DNA from: an uncultured Bacteroidota bacterium
GTDB taxonomy: Bacteria; Bacteroidota; Bacteroidia; Flavobacteriales; Flavobacteriaceae
DNA: 64,000 nt
Reading direction: 5' to 3'
Assembly: GCA_902516925.1 (NCBI GenBank)
Contig: CABYAF010000002.1
Location: 46,824 to 110,823, forward strand
The number at the start of each line of letters is the position of its first letter. Position 1 is the first letter of the stretch. The notes beneath the pieces are model-generated. The model was not told where the DNA came from and did not search any database. It worked only from the letters and a program-made list of their open reading frames with translations. Made by a program: the position numbers and the translations under genes. This document shows, in pieces, positions 9,334-18,423 of this stretch.

Positions 9334-10026
9334 ATGAATAATTCTGATATTAAAATACTTTGTGTTGATGATGAGCCAGATATTTTAGAAATTCTAAAAT
9401 ATAATTTATCTAATGAGGGGTATCAGATATCTACAGCTAAAGATGGTAAAATTGCTATTAAAAAGGCAAGGGAAATTGAGCCAAATCTTATCATAATGGA
9501 TATAATGATGCCAAATATGGATGGCATTGAGACATGTGAAATCCTGAGGTCAGATGAAAGTTTTAATAATACTTTAATCATGTTTCTGACTGCTAGAGGT
9601 GAAGATTACTCATATGTTGCAGCTTATGAGGCAGGAGCTGATGATTATGTAACAAAACCAATTAAACCAAAAAGAATAATATCTAAGGTGAAAGGACTTT
9701 TAAGAAGATCAAAAAAATACTCTGAAAAAGAAGTTGGTGAAATTGTATTTGGTAATCTTAAAATTAATAGAGAAAAATATAAAGTATATAAATCTGATGT
9801 ATCAATTAGTTTACCAAGAAAAGAGTTTGAACTTCTTGATTTACTTGCCTCTAAACCTGATAAGGTATTTAAGAGAGAAAAAATCATGGAAAAAGTTTGG
9901 GGAGAACAGGTAGTTGTTGGAGATAGAACTATAGATGTACATATTAGAAAATTAAGAAAGAAAATAGGAGATAAATATTTTAAGACTGTTAAAGGGGTTG
10001 GGTATAAATTTATTGTTGAAGAATGA
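9334..10026 (+). CDS. OmpR/PhoB-type response regulator
   Basis: A 230-residue two-domain regulator. The receiver domain (1-120) has the acidic pair D12/D13, the phospho-acceptor D56 (IIMDIMMP) and the conserved lysine in DDYVTKPIKP. The C-terminal winged helix (about 130-230) ends in the usual DRTIDVHIRKLRKKIG and VKGVGYKF. It overlaps the kinase gene by 4 nt, so the two proteins form one translationally coupled system. The arrangement resembles PhoB/PhoR-like pairs, but the stimulus cannot be read from the sequence. Confidence 0.9.
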   Translation: MNNSDIKILCVDDEPDILEILKYNLSNEGYQISTAKDGKIAIKKAREIEPNLIIMDIMMPNMDGIETCEILRSDESFNNTLIMFLTARGEDYSYVAAYEAGADDYVTKPIKPKRIISKVKGLLRRSKKYSEKEVGEIVFGNLKINREKYKVYKSDVSISLPRKEFELLDLLASKPDKVFKREKIMEKVWGEQVVVGDRTIDVHIRKLRKKIGDKYFKTVKGVGYKFIVEE

Positions 10027-10946
10027 ATCTTCCTTTTAAAATTCAACCTAGTCCTCAAGCTTTCAAAGCATCACTCTTAATACATATAATAACTATTATA
10101 CTGTATATCTCATTTTTCGGAAACTTCTCCTTAAGTCATTCAGGATATTTTGCTTTAAGCTTTCTTATTGTTAGTGTAGTGTTGGAAAACTTTTTAATTA
10201 GTTTCAAGAAAAAAGAAGAACAGAGAAGCTCAGAAATTAATGTTTTAAAGGACCAAGAAAATTATCGAAGAGAGTTTTTAGGAAATGTTTCTCATGAGTT
10301 AAAAACACCATTATTTACAATTCAGGGTTATATACTGACACTAATCGAAGGAGCTATGAAAGATAAGAAAGTAAGAAATAAATATTTAAATAGAACAGCA
10401 AAGGGTGTTGATCGAATAATATCTATTGTAAAGGATTTAGATTTAATAACTCAATTTGAATCAGGTATTAAAACAGTAGATAAATCAAATTTTAATATTT
10501 ACGAAATAATAGATAATATTTTTGACTTAATGGAGTTTGAATCAGAAAAAAATAATACAAAGCTCAGGATTAGAAATGAAAAAAATAACTCTGTAATGGT
10601 TTATGCTGATAAAGAGAGAATCACTCAGGTTTTAACTAATCTAGTTGTGAATTCAATTAAATATGGAAAAGAAAATGGATATACCGAAATAGAAGTAGAT
10701 CATCATGATAAAGACAGAATAATAGTCAAGGTAATTGATGATGGAGAGGGAATAGAAGAAGAACATTTGCCTCGTCTATTTGAAAGGTTTTATAGAATTG
10801 ATAAAACTAGATCAAGAAAAAAGGGTGGCTCAGGACTTGGACTATCAATTGTTAAGCATATAATTGAAGCTCATCAAGAACAGATTTTTGTCAAAAGTAA
10901 AGTTGGAGTAGGAACTGAATTCTCTTTTACTCTTTTAAAGCCATAA
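10023..10946 (+). CDS. Sensor histidine kinase
   Basis: A 307-residue membrane kinase. Two N-terminal helices (about 15-33 and 40-60) are separated by only a short loop, so there is no sizeable extracellular sensor domain. The H-box is at H91 (GNVSHELKTPL), the N-box is TNLVVNSIKYG, and the G-boxes are VIDDGEGI and GGSGLGLSIVKHI. With so little periplasmic sequence, the signal may be membrane-borne or come from a partner. It is co-transcribed with the response regulator. Confidence 0.9.
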   Translation: MNLPFKIQPSPQAFKASLLIHIITIILYISFFGNFSLSHSGYFALSFLIVSVVLENFLISFKKKEEQRSSEINVLKDQENYRREFLGNVSHELKTPLFTIQGYILTLIEGAMKDKKVRNKYLNRTAKGVDRIISIVKDLDLITQFESGIKTVDKSNFNIYEIIDNIFDLMEFESEKNNTKLRIRNEKNNSVMVYADKERITQVLTNLVVNSIKYGKENGYTEIEVDHHDKDRIIVKVIDDGEGIEEEHLPRLFERFYRIDKTRSRKKGGSGLGLSIVKHIIEAHQEQIFVKSKVGVGTEFSFTLLKP

Positions 10947-10969
10947 ATCATGTTTTAGCATTTTTCTAT

Positions 10970-11287
10970 ATGAGTAAAAATGATTTTTTTCAGAGAGTTT
11001 ATGATGTAGTTAGAACCATTCCTTTTGGAAGAGTAACTACATATGGATTAATTGCGAAAAAATTGGGTACTGCATCTAGTGCAAGAACTGTAGGATGGGC
11101 TCTAAATGCTTGCCATAATGATTCATCAATTCCAGCACACAGAGTTGTAAATAGAAATGGGTTATTATCAGGAAAACATCATTTTAAAGGTCTTGATTTA
11201 ATGAAACAGTTACTTGAGAATGAGGGAATTGAGGTTAATGATGATAAAGTTGTTGACTTTAATATTAAACTTTGGAATCCAAAATAA
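10970..11287 (+). CDS. Alkyltransferase-like protein (MGMT family, no catalytic Cys)
   Basis: A 105-residue DNA-binding domain of the O6-methylguanine methyltransferase family (VYDVVRTIPFGRVTTYGLIAKKLG, SARTVGWAL). The active-site PCHRV of true methyltransferases is PAHRV here (A56), so it cannot accept an alkyl group. Alkyltransferase-like proteins (ATL) instead bind O6-alkylguanine and hand it to nucleotide excision repair. Family members typically have W or A at this position, so the call is firm, while the role is inferred. It follows the histidine kinase by 23 nt and may share its transcript. Confidence 0.85.
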   Translation: MSKNDFFQRVYDVVRTIPFGRVTTYGLIAKKLGTASSARTVGWALNACHNDSSIPAHRVVNRNGLLSGKHHFKGLDLMKQLLENEGIEVNDDKVVDFNIKLWNPK

Positions 11288-11325
11288 TTATATAAATTTT
11301 AAGAATTAAATTTATTACTTACACG

Positions 11326-11333
11326 TATATTTG
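11326..11333 (+). promoter_or_regulatory. Promoter -7 box (TATATTTG) upstream of the Mrp operon
   Basis: A perfect TAnnTTTG element lies 15 nt before the ATG at 11349, in the 61-bp gap after the alkyltransferase-like gene. It gives the Mrp-NifU-reductase operon its own promoter with a very short leader. No clear -33 TTG is seen. Confidence 0.5.
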
Positions 11334-11348
11334 TAGTGTAAATTACTT

Positions 11349-12521
11349 ATGGATCTAACAAAGCAAAATATAACAAAAACACTTGAAAAAGTTAATATGT
11401 CTGGTTCTAAGGATGACATAGTTTCTTCTGGAATTCTTAAAAATGTTCAAGTATTTGGAGACCAAGTAGACATTGATATTGTTGTATCTAATCCTGCATT
11501 GCAGGCAAGGAAAAAGCTTGAAGTAGATATTATGAAAATTATCCATGATGATATTTATGAAAAAGCAAAAATTAATGTAAACACCAAAGTTGAATCACCA
11601 AAAGTTGATAAAGAAGAAGGAAATGAGATTGATTCTCCACAGCATCCAAAAATATCTTCGCAGGCAAAAAAAATAAAAGGAGTTGATTCGATTATAGCCA
11701 TATCTTCTGCTAAAGGAGGGGTTGGTAAATCGACTGTAACAATTAATTTGGCTGCTGCACTAGCTAAAAAAGGATGTAAAGTAGGAATCCTAGATGCAGA
11801 TATTTATGGACCATCTGTTCCCACAATGATGGATGTTGAGGGCTACATTCCAAAATCAATTAAAATAAATGATCAATCAAAGATAGAACCTGTTGAAAGT
11901 TACAATGTTAAAATTATGTCTATAGGTTTCTTTACAAAACTTGACCAAGCAGTTGTATGGAGAGGACCAATGGCATCAAAAGCTCTTAACCAAATGATTT
12001 TTGATACTAATTGGGGTGAATTAGACTTTCTGTTTTTAGACTTACCTCCTGGTACAGGTGATATCCATCTAAGTTTAGTTCAATCTCTACCAATTACAGG
12101 ATCAATTATTGTAAGCACACCTCAAAATGTAGCATTAGCTGATGCCAGAAGAGGTATCAAAATGTTTCAACAAGAGAGCATTTCTGTTCCAATCTTAGGT
12201 TTAATTGAAAACATGGCATATTTTAAAGCTGACAATTCTGATACAAAACACTACATATTTGGTGAAGCTGGAGTAAAGTATTTGTCAAAAGATTTGAACA
12301 TTAATTTTTTAGGAGAAATACCAATATTTAAGAGTTTAAGAGAGGCCTCTGACTTTGGAAGGCCTGCTTCACTTCAGGAATCTAGTGATGTCTCAAATAT
12401 TTTTGATGATATTTCAAAAAGTATGGTTGAACAATTATTAATAAGAAATAAAGAATTACCACCCACAAAGATTGTTGAAATTACTAACTTAGTGGGATGT
12501 TCTGCAATTAAAAAGCAATGA
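11349..12521 (+). CDS. mrp: Mrp/NBP35-type Fe-S cluster carrier ATPase
   Basis: A 390-residue P-loop ATPase. The N-terminal MIP18/DUF59 domain (about 1-80) is followed by a deviant Walker A, AKGGVGKST at 121-129, DADIYGPSVPTMM, and the FLDLPPGTGD switch. The CPxC motif that holds the cluster in many Mrp proteins is absent: the region after IENMAYF has no cysteine pair. Other Bacteroidota Mrp proteins also appear to lack it. It probably carries or loads Fe-S clusters. The stop overlaps the NifU-like gene by 4 nt, which supports a shared task. Confidence 0.9.
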   Translation: MDLTKQNITKTLEKVNMSGSKDDIVSSGILKNVQVFGDQVDIDIVVSNPALQARKKLEVDIMKIIHDDIYEKAKINVNTKVESPKVDKEEGNEIDSPQHPKISSQAKKIKGVDSIIAISSAKGGVGKSTVTINLAAALAKKGCKVGILDADIYGPSVPTMMDVEGYIPKSIKINDQSKIEPVESYNVKIMSIGFFTKLDQAVVWRGPMASKALNQMIFDTNWGELDFLFLDLPPGTGDIHLSLVQSLPITGSIIVSTPQNVALADARRGIKMFQQESISVPILGLIENMAYFKADNSDTKHYIFGEAGVKYLSKDLNINFLGEIPIFKSLREASDFGRPASLQESSDVSNIFDDISKSMVEQLLIRNKELPPTKIVEITNLVGCSAIKKQ

Positions 12522-12760
12522 GCAAGTTAGAAAATAAAATATTAGATGCGCTTGAAGAGATTAGACCGTTTCTTGTTAAAGATGGTGGTGATATTTCCCT
12601 TGAGTCTATAAAAAATTCTACTGTAAATGTTAAATTACACGGTGCTTGTGCTGACTGCAAAGTCAACCAGATGACTCTTAAAAATGGGGTAGAAACTACA
12701 ATTAAAAAATACGCTCCAGAAATCAAAGAAGTTAAATCTGTATTGCCTCTTTCAAGATGA
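12518..12760 (+). CDS. NifU C-terminal domain protein (Fe-S scaffold/carrier)
   Basis: An 80-residue protein consisting of one NifU C-terminal (Nfu) domain: IRPFLVKDGGDISL, then HGACADCKVNQMTLKNGVE with the cluster-binding C44xxC47. Nfu domains bind a 4Fe-4S cluster between two monomers and pass it to target enzymes. Placement between Mrp and a flavoprotein reductase, with 4-nt overlaps on both sides, suggests a cluster-assembly or reduction unit. The domain is a stand-alone Nfu, with no IscA-like N-terminal part. Confidence 0.9.
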   Translation: MSKLENKILDALEEIRPFLVKDGGDISLESIKNSTVNVKLHGACADCKVNQMTLKNGVETTIKKYAPEIKEVKSVLPLSR

Positions 12761-13809
12761 TAAAAACAGATATTTTGATAATTGGGGGAGGTCCTACTGG
12801 ACTTTTTACTGTTTTTGAAGCAGGTCTTTTAAAAATGAAATGTCATATACTAGACTCTTTAACTCAGCCAGGGGGTCAGTGTATCGAATTATACCCAAAA
12901 AAACCTATCTATGATATTCCAGGTTACCCAGAGATTATAGCTGGAGACTTAATTGAAAACCTTTTAGAACAGATTAAGCCTTTTGCTCCTTCATATACAC
13001 TTGGCGAAACTGCACTAAACCTTGACAAGGATAATGATGGTTCTTTTAAAGTAACTACCGACAAAGGGACTGAAATTTCAGCTAAAATAATTGCAATAGC
13101 AGGTGGACTTGGAACTTTCACTCCAAGAAAACCAAATATCTCAAATATAACTGACTATGAGGATAAAGGAATTCTATACATGATTAAAGATCCAAATGAG
13201 TTCATTGATAAAACAGTCGTTATAGCAGGAGGAGGTGATTCAGCATTGGACTGGACTATTCATCTTTCAAAAATTGCAAAAAAAGTTATACTCATTCATA
13301 GGAGAAATGAATTTAGAGGTGCTAATGACTCTGTTGCCTCAGTTCAAAAATTAAAAGATCTTGGAAAAATTGATGTTATTACTCCTGCTCAGGTATCAAA
13401 ACTTAATGGAAAGAATAAGCTTGAGTCTATTATTGTAGACATGGATGGAAATGAAAATGAAATCGAAACTGACTATTTTATTCCATTGTTTGGTTTAGTC
13501 CCTAAGTTAGGACCAATAAAGGATTGGGGTTTAAACATTGAAAATAATGCGATAAAAGTTAACAATAGTCTTGACTATCAAACAAATATTGATGGTATTT
13601 ATGCTATTGGAGATGTTAATACATATCCTGGCAAGCTTAAATTAATTTTAAGTGGATTTCATGAAGCTGCAGTTATGTGTCATAGTGCATATTCAAAGTT
13701 AAATCCAGATAAGAAAAATTTACTTAAGTATACAACAGTTAGTGGGATTGAAGGTTTTGATGGTTCAAAAAAAGAAGCAAAAAAATCACAGATTAGTAAG
13801 ATTGATTAA
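12757..13809 (+). CDS. Ferredoxin/flavodoxin-NADP+ reductase, TrxB-like
   Basis: A 350-residue flavoprotein with an N-terminal FAD-binding GGGPTG (about 10-15), an internal NAD(P)-binding AGGGDSALDWT and a C-terminal IYAIGDVN motif. It lacks the redox CxxC of thioredoxin reductase, which places it with the thioredoxin-reductase-like ferredoxin-NADP reductases (YumC type). It probably moves electrons between NADPH and a ferredoxin, consistent with the Fe-S genes upstream. It converges on the AAA+ gene, sharing stop bases (TTAA). Confidence 0.85.
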   Translation: MIKTDILIIGGGPTGLFTVFEAGLLKMKCHILDSLTQPGGQCIELYPKKPIYDIPGYPEIIAGDLIENLLEQIKPFAPSYTLGETALNLDKDNDGSFKVTTDKGTEISAKIIAIAGGLGTFTPRKPNISNITDYEDKGILYMIKDPNEFIDKTVVIAGGGDSALDWTIHLSKIAKKVILIHRRNEFRGANDSVASVQKLKDLGKIDVITPAQVSKLNGKNKLESIIVDMDGNENEIETDYFIPLFGLVPKLGPIKDWGLNIENNAIKVNNSLDYQTNIDGIYAIGDVNTYPGKLKLILSGFHEAAVMCHSAYSKLNPDKKNLLKYTTVSGIEGFDGSKKEAKKSQISKID

Positions 13810-15266
13810 ATTTTATTTATAAAATTGTTGAACGGATCTTTATACTCTATACCATTATTAGTTCTTAATATCGATAACTTATTATAACTCTCAAGACCCC
13901 ATAAAATAAATTCAATAAAGAATAATTTATCATCTTTATTCAATTCAGGAATAAACTTTTCAATTAGTTTTTTTGCATCGTCGACTTGATCAAGTAAATC
14001 CTCATATTCTTTATTTTTGAGATTATCATTTATCACAAGTTGCTTGCTAGAGAACCATTTTAAAATTGAGTCATATGGTGTAATCTCATCAGGTTTAGTC
14101 AATTTTTCAATCTTTGGGAAGTATTTATTAAATATTGATTTTACAGCAGATGAAATTAGATTATAAGATACTTGTTCTGCACCCTCTTCTTCTCCCTCAT
14201 AAACTAGTTCTACTTTTCCATTTATTGAGGAAATGACTGAACTGAAATCAGACATTCTTATTGATGTATTTTCTTCATTATTAATTATCATTCGTCTTTC
14301 AGCAGATGAAACTAAGTTTTGTAAACTAGTTATACTCATTCTTGCACTTACTCCACTTTTTCTATCAACAAGATCACTTTCCCTTGCTTCAAAAGATATT
14401 TGCTCAATTATATCTCTTGCAACTTCTGGAATATGAATTTTTGAGCCTAAATCTGAGTTAATCTTTGATTCTTGTTTAGTAATTTTTTTTGCAACTTCAA
14501 TTGATTCTGGATAATGAGTCAATATTTGAGAGCCAACTCTGTCCTTTAAGGGTGTTACAATTGTTCCTCTATTAGTGTAATCTTCTGGATTTGAAGTAAA
14601 AATAAATTGAATATCCAAAGGTAGTCTGACTTTAAAACCTCGAATTTGAATTTCTTTTTCCTCTAGAATCGAAAAAAGTGAAACTTGAATTCTTGGTTGT
14701 AAATCGGGTAATTCATTAAGTACAAAAATACATCTGTGAGCTCTGGGTATTAATCCAAAGTGAATTACTTCTTCGTTAGAATAGGATAATTTAAGATTTG
14801 TTGCTTTTATTGGATCAATATCACCAATTAAATCAGATACTGTTACATCTGGAGTTGCAAGTTTCTCATAAAATCTTTCATTTCTATGGAGCCAATCGAT
14901 TTGCGTTTTGTCTCCATCAGATTTAATCTTTTCTGTAGAGCTTTTAAAAATTGGTTTGAGTGGATCATCATTAGTTTCTGACCCTTTAATTATTGGGATC
15001 CATTCATCTAAAAGATTTACACAAGTCCTTGCCAGTTTGGTTTTTGCTTGACCCCTAAGACCAAGAAGGTTAATACTATGATTTGAAAGGAATGCTCTTT
15101 CCACACTTGGAATTACAGTCTCTTCATATCCAATTAGATCAGAAAATACATTAACCCCTTTTGAGAGGTTATGCCTTAAATTATCAGTAATCTCCTGATT
15201 CAAGGATTTATAACTGTAGTCTGATGATTTTAATTCACCAATTGTTTTGATTTTAGGTTTGTTCAT
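13806..15266 (-). CDS. AAA+ ATPase, magnesium-chelatase subunit I-like
   Basis: A 486-residue AAA+ protein with Walker A GLRGQAKTK at about 69-77, a Walker B-like FVLNELPDLQPR at about residue 180, sensor-type FTSNPEDYTNRGT and an arginine-finger region GSQILTHYPES. It resembles BchI/MoxR-class remodellers. No chlorophyll or cobalamin chelatase genes are near, so metal chelation is unlikely. With the downstream VWA protein (1-nt overlap) it probably forms a MoxR/RavA-ViaA-like chaperone pair. Such pairs are common in Bacteroidota, and the target is unknown. Confidence 0.8.
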   Translation of the reverse strand: MNKPKIKTIGELKSSDYSYKSLNQEITDNLRHNLSKGVNVFSDLIGYEETVIPSVERAFLSNHSINLLGLRGQAKTKLARTCVNLLDEWIPIIKGSETNDDPLKPIFKSSTEKIKSDGDKTQIDWLHRNERFYEKLATPDVTVSDLIGDIDPIKATNLKLSYSNEEVIHFGLIPRAHRCIFVLNELPDLQPRIQVSLFSILEEKEIQIRGFKVRLPLDIQFIFTSNPEDYTNRGTIVTPLKDRVGSQILTHYPESIEVAKKITKQESKINSDLGSKIHIPEVARDIIEQISFEARESDLVDRKSGVSARMSITSLQNLVSSAERRMIINNEENTSIRMSDFSSVISSINGKVELVYEGEEEGAEQVSYNLISSAVKSIFNKYFPKIEKLTKPDEITPYDSILKWFSSKQLVINDNLKNKEYEDLLDQVDDAKKLIEKFIPELNKDDKLFFIEFILWGLESYNKLSILRTNNGIEYKDPFNNFINKI

Positions 15267-16369
15267 TATCTTAATTTTTGTCTTCTATTTTTATCATAAT
15301 CTTCAAATACCATTTCACTTAAACCATCTAGACCAGTATAAAAAGCCTTTCCATTATTTACTTCTGAGAATTTTTTTACAAATGTTTGTAAGTAGGGATC
15401 ACTAGCAATCATAAATGTTGTAATAGGTATATTATTTTTTTTTGCAACCCGAGCCCTGTTGTAGCACTGATCAAGAATGAAATTATCAAGACCAGCACTA
15501 TTTTTATAAAATCCATCTTTTGTAAACATACAACTTGGCTTACCATCAGTTATCATAAAGATTTGTTTATTGTTATTCTTTTTTCTTCTTAGAATATCAA
15601 ATGCCAGGTCAAGACCTGCTACAGTATTCGTATGATACGGTCCTACTTTTAAATAGGGTAGGTCTTTAATACTTATTGGTTTTGCTTCATCTCCAAAAGA
15701 TAAAATATCAATAGTGTCTTTTGGAAATTTAGTTTTTATGTATTCAACTAAAGCCATAGCAACTTTTTTTGCTGGAGTAATTCTATCCTCGCCATATAAA
15801 ATCATACTGTGACTAATATCAATCATTAGCACAGTACTCATCTGAGAGTTCTGGTTTGAGTCCCAAACTACAATATCTTCTTTCTTAAGTGTTAAATCGT
15901 CTTCGCCAGATGAGATAATAGCATTTCTTAAACTCTCAGTCAATAATATTCTGTCAAGAGGATCTCCATATTCAAAACCTTTCATATTGAGATTATCATC
16001 AGATCCTGATGAAGAAAACTTTGTCCTATGATTTCCTTTTTTTGTCTTTTTCAGCTTACCAAATAGATGCTTCAGTACATGTTTTCTTAGAAGCCTTTCT
16101 GTCTTGGAGCTAATTTTAGTTTTCTCTTCTCCACTTTGTATTTGTTTAGTAATATATCCTTTATTTAAAAGATCATTAATAAAGTCATCAATGGTATAAT
16201 TCTCATCTGTTAGTTGATATTCTTTATCTAACTCTCTTAGCCAATCAATTGCCTCGTCAAAGTCTCCAGAGGTATGAATAATAAGTTCCTTAAAAATATT
16301 AAATAGCTTCTCGAAGGGAGAAAGATTAGGTTCTTTGTAATTAGTAAACTTAAATGCAGATTTTTTCAA
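15266..16369 (-). CDS. VWA domain protein, partner of the AAA+ ATPase
   Basis: A 367-residue cytosolic protein. The N-terminal helical half (1-170) is followed by a von Willebrand A domain whose MIDAS motif is complete: DISHS at 184-188, then the threonine region HTNTVAGLDLAFD and MITDGKPS. It has no signal peptide or membrane helix. In AAA+/VWA pairs the VWA protein presents substrate to the ATPase. It is transcribed first, with the ATPase gene overlapping its stop by one base, and is divergent from the mevalonate genes. Confidence 0.8.
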   Translation of the reverse strand: MKKSAFKFTNYKEPNLSPFEKLFNIFKELIIHTSGDFDEAIDWLRELDKEYQLTDENYTIDDFINDLLNKGYITKQIQSGEEKTKISSKTERLLRKHVLKHLFGKLKKTKKGNHRTKFSSSGSDDNLNMKGFEYGDPLDRILLTESLRNAIISSGEDDLTLKKEDIVVWDSNQNSQMSTVLMIDISHSMILYGEDRITPAKKVAMALVEYIKTKFPKDTIDILSFGDEAKPISIKDLPYLKVGPYHTNTVAGLDLAFDILRRKKNNNKQIFMITDGKPSCMFTKDGFYKNSAGLDNFILDQCYNRARVAKKNNIPITTFMIASDPYLQTFVKKFSEVNNGKAFYTGLDGLSEMVFEDYDKNRRQKLR

Positions 16370-16436
16370 TTTATCTAAGAAATTAATTTCAATTCAAATT
16401 AAACAAATAAAATTTATCTTAGGGTTTAACTTTACT

Positions 16437-16471
16437 ATATTTAAATGATTTTTAACAATATTTAAATGATT
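16437..16471 (+). repeat. 14-bp direct repeat duplicating the mvaD start region
   Basis: The sequence ATATTTAAATGATT occurs at 16437-16450 and again at 16458-16471, a 21-nt period. The second copy contains the mvaD ATG. The first gives an in-frame 6-codon ORF whose TAA directly abuts that ATG. The first copy with the preceding T also makes TATATTTA, a near -7 box. Confidence 0.6.
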
Positions 16472-17539
16472 GAAAAGGATTTTGTCAATATTGATAATTT
16501 CTTGTCCGAAGGAATTGTAAAATGGAATTCACCTAGTAATATTGCATTAGTTAAATATTGGGGAAAAAAAGATAATCAAATACCTCAGAATCCATCAATT
16601 AGTTTTACTCTGTCTAAGTCCTTCACAACAACTTCTGTAGAATTTAAACCTAAAAAAAATAAAGTCAATTCTATTGTTTTTGAATTTGATGGTATTAAAG
16701 ATCACGAGTTTGGTCAAAAAATTAAATTATTCATTAGTGACATTGAAAAATATTTTAGCTTTTTAAAAAATCATGATATTAATATAAAATCAGAAAATAA
16801 TTTTCCTCATAGTAGTGGGATTGCCTCATCTGCATCATCAATGTCTGCATTAGCATCATGTTTAGTTGATATTGAAAAGTTAAATTCCAATAAACAAGAT
16901 GATTCATATTATTTAAAAAAGAAATCATTTATAGCTAGGCTTGGTTCTGGAAGTGCATCTAGAAGTATAGAGGGGCCAGTCTCTATTTGGGGTGAATCAA
17001 ATTCTTATCCTGGAAGTTCCAATTTATTTGCAATTAACATCTCAGAAGATATTGATCAGATATTCCAAGAATATCAAAACACAATTCTTGTAATTGATCC
17101 AGGAGTTAAGAAAATATCAAGTTCGATTGGACATAAGTTAATGAATCAAAATCCATTTTCGAAAATAAGGTTCAGTGAGGCAAAAAAAAATATTGCTAGA
17201 CTTAAAGATGTTTTTAAGTCTGGACATTTAGATGAGTTTATAAACATAACAGAGTCAGAGGCTTTAATGATTCACTCTTTGATGTTATCATCAAGCCCAT
17301 ACTTTATTTTAATGAAACCAAATACTTTAGAAGTTATTCAAAGAATCTTAGAATATAGAAGAGAAACTAAAAATCCAGTTTGTTTTACACTTGATGCTGG
17401 CTCAAATGTTCATCTGCTTTATCCTAATAATATTAAAAGTGAAGTAAAAAAGTTTATTGAAGATGAGTTATTAAAATTCTGTAAATCTAAGATGTGTATA
17501 TACGATAGTCTTGGCAGTGGATCAGCAAAAATTATATAA
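16466..17539 (+). CDS. mvaD: Diphosphomevalonate decarboxylase
   Basis: A 357-residue GHMP-family enzyme that converts mevalonate diphosphate to isopentenyl diphosphate. Seen: NIALVKYWGKKD near the N-terminus, a typical MVD signature, the phosphate-binding loop FPHSSGIASSASS, ARLGSGSASRS, and the C-terminal FTLDAGSNVHLLYP. Its stop overlaps the mevalonate kinase start by 1 nt. Flavobacteria make isoprenoids by the mevalonate route, and the end product isomerase (idi) is found at the right edge of this window. Confidence 0.93.
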   Translation: MIEKDFVNIDNFLSEGIVKWNSPSNIALVKYWGKKDNQIPQNPSISFTLSKSFTTTSVEFKPKKNKVNSIVFEFDGIKDHEFGQKIKLFISDIEKYFSFLKNHDINIKSENNFPHSSGIASSASSMSALASCLVDIEKLNSNKQDDSYYLKKKSFIARLGSGSASRSIEGPVSIWGESNSYPGSSNLFAINISEDIDQIFQEYQNTILVIDPGVKKISSSIGHKLMNQNPFSKIRFSEAKKNIARLKDVFKSGHLDEFINITESEALMIHSLMLSSSPYFILMKPNTLEVIQRILEYRRETKNPVCFTLDAGSNVHLLYPNNIKSEVKKFIEDELLKFCKSKMCIYDSLGSGSAKII

Positions 17540-18423
17540 TGGATAGTATCTCTTTTAACTCAAAAATCCTGTTATTTGGCGAGTATGGTATCATGCATGA
17601 TTCAGATGCTTTATCTATTCCCTTCAAAAAATTTAATGGATTTCTTTCTATATCAGATCTTCTATCAGAAGATCAAAAAATATCAAATAGAAATTTAGAA
17701 TCTTTATATGAGTATATTATTCAAGAAGAGTATCTAAATGATATAATTAACTCAGATAATTTAAAAGAGGAAATTGATTCAGGTCTATATTTTGATAGCA
17801 ATATTCCAATTGGAAGTGGGCTTGGGAGTAGTGGAGCTTTAGTCTCTTCAGTTATATCAAGATATTCTAAATTTAATCTAAAATCATTTTCTAATTCAGA
17901 ATTAAAAAAAATCATGTCATTAGTTGAATCAAAATTTCATGGGAATTCCTCTGGGTTTGATCCTGCTGTATCATACTTTAATAAACCAATGCTATATTCA
18001 AATCAAAAAATAAAACCCATTGACAAAATAGCTTTTAAAGATTTTAAAGTATATATAATAGACAGTCAAATAGTATCATCAACAAAAAAAATGATTAAGA
18101 CATTCGAAGATAAAATGAGTGATAGTGAATTTAGATTTTTCTTTAATAGAAAGTTCATTATTAATAATAATCAATGTATTAATCATTTAACAAACATTTC
18201 TGAATTGTTTAGAGACTCAGTTAAAGAACTATCGAAAGACACATTTAATAATTTTCAGGAAATGATCCCTGAAAAAATAAAACATAAATGGAAAGAAGGG
18301 ATAAAAAATGACTCATATTACATGAAACTTTGTGGTTCAGGAGGAGGAGGTTTCTTTCTAGCATATGATTTTGATAATCAAATAAATTCAAGTTTCTCTG
18401 AATTTAAGTTTTATCAGATATGA
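17539..18423 (+). CDS. GHMP kinase, probable mevalonate kinase
   Basis: A 294-residue GHMP kinase with the N-terminal LLFGEYGIMHDSDALSIP, the glycine-serine phosphate loop PIGSGLGSSGALVSS and a C-terminal LCGSGGGGFFLAYD. The position immediately after diphosphomevalonate decarboxylase and the GEYGI motif favour mevalonate kinase. Phosphomevalonate kinase is the main alternative, since both are GHMP proteins and no second kinase is visible here. The gene is overlapped by 4 nt by gluconokinase, so it is in the same transcript. Confidence 0.8.
   Translation: MDSISFNSKILLFGEYGIMHDSDALSIPFKKFNGFLSISDLLSEDQKISNRNLESLYEYIIQEEYLNDIINSDNLKEEIDSGLYFDSNIPIGSGLGSSGALVSSVISRYSKFNLKSFSNSELKKIMSLVESKFHGNSSGFDPAVSYFNKPMLYSNQKIKPIDKIAFKDFKVYIIDSQIVSSTKKMIKTFEDKMSDSEFRFFFNRKFIINNNQCINHLTNISELFRDSVKELSKDTFNNFQEMIPEKIKHKWKEGIKNDSYYMKLCGSGGGGFFLAYDFDNQINSSFSEFKFYQI

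Noticed and set aside
9645-10058. 137-codon minus-strand open frame
   Set aside because: It lies wholly opposite the well-supported response regulator and kinase start and has no recognisable domain; the antisense of AT-rich coding DNA often stays open.
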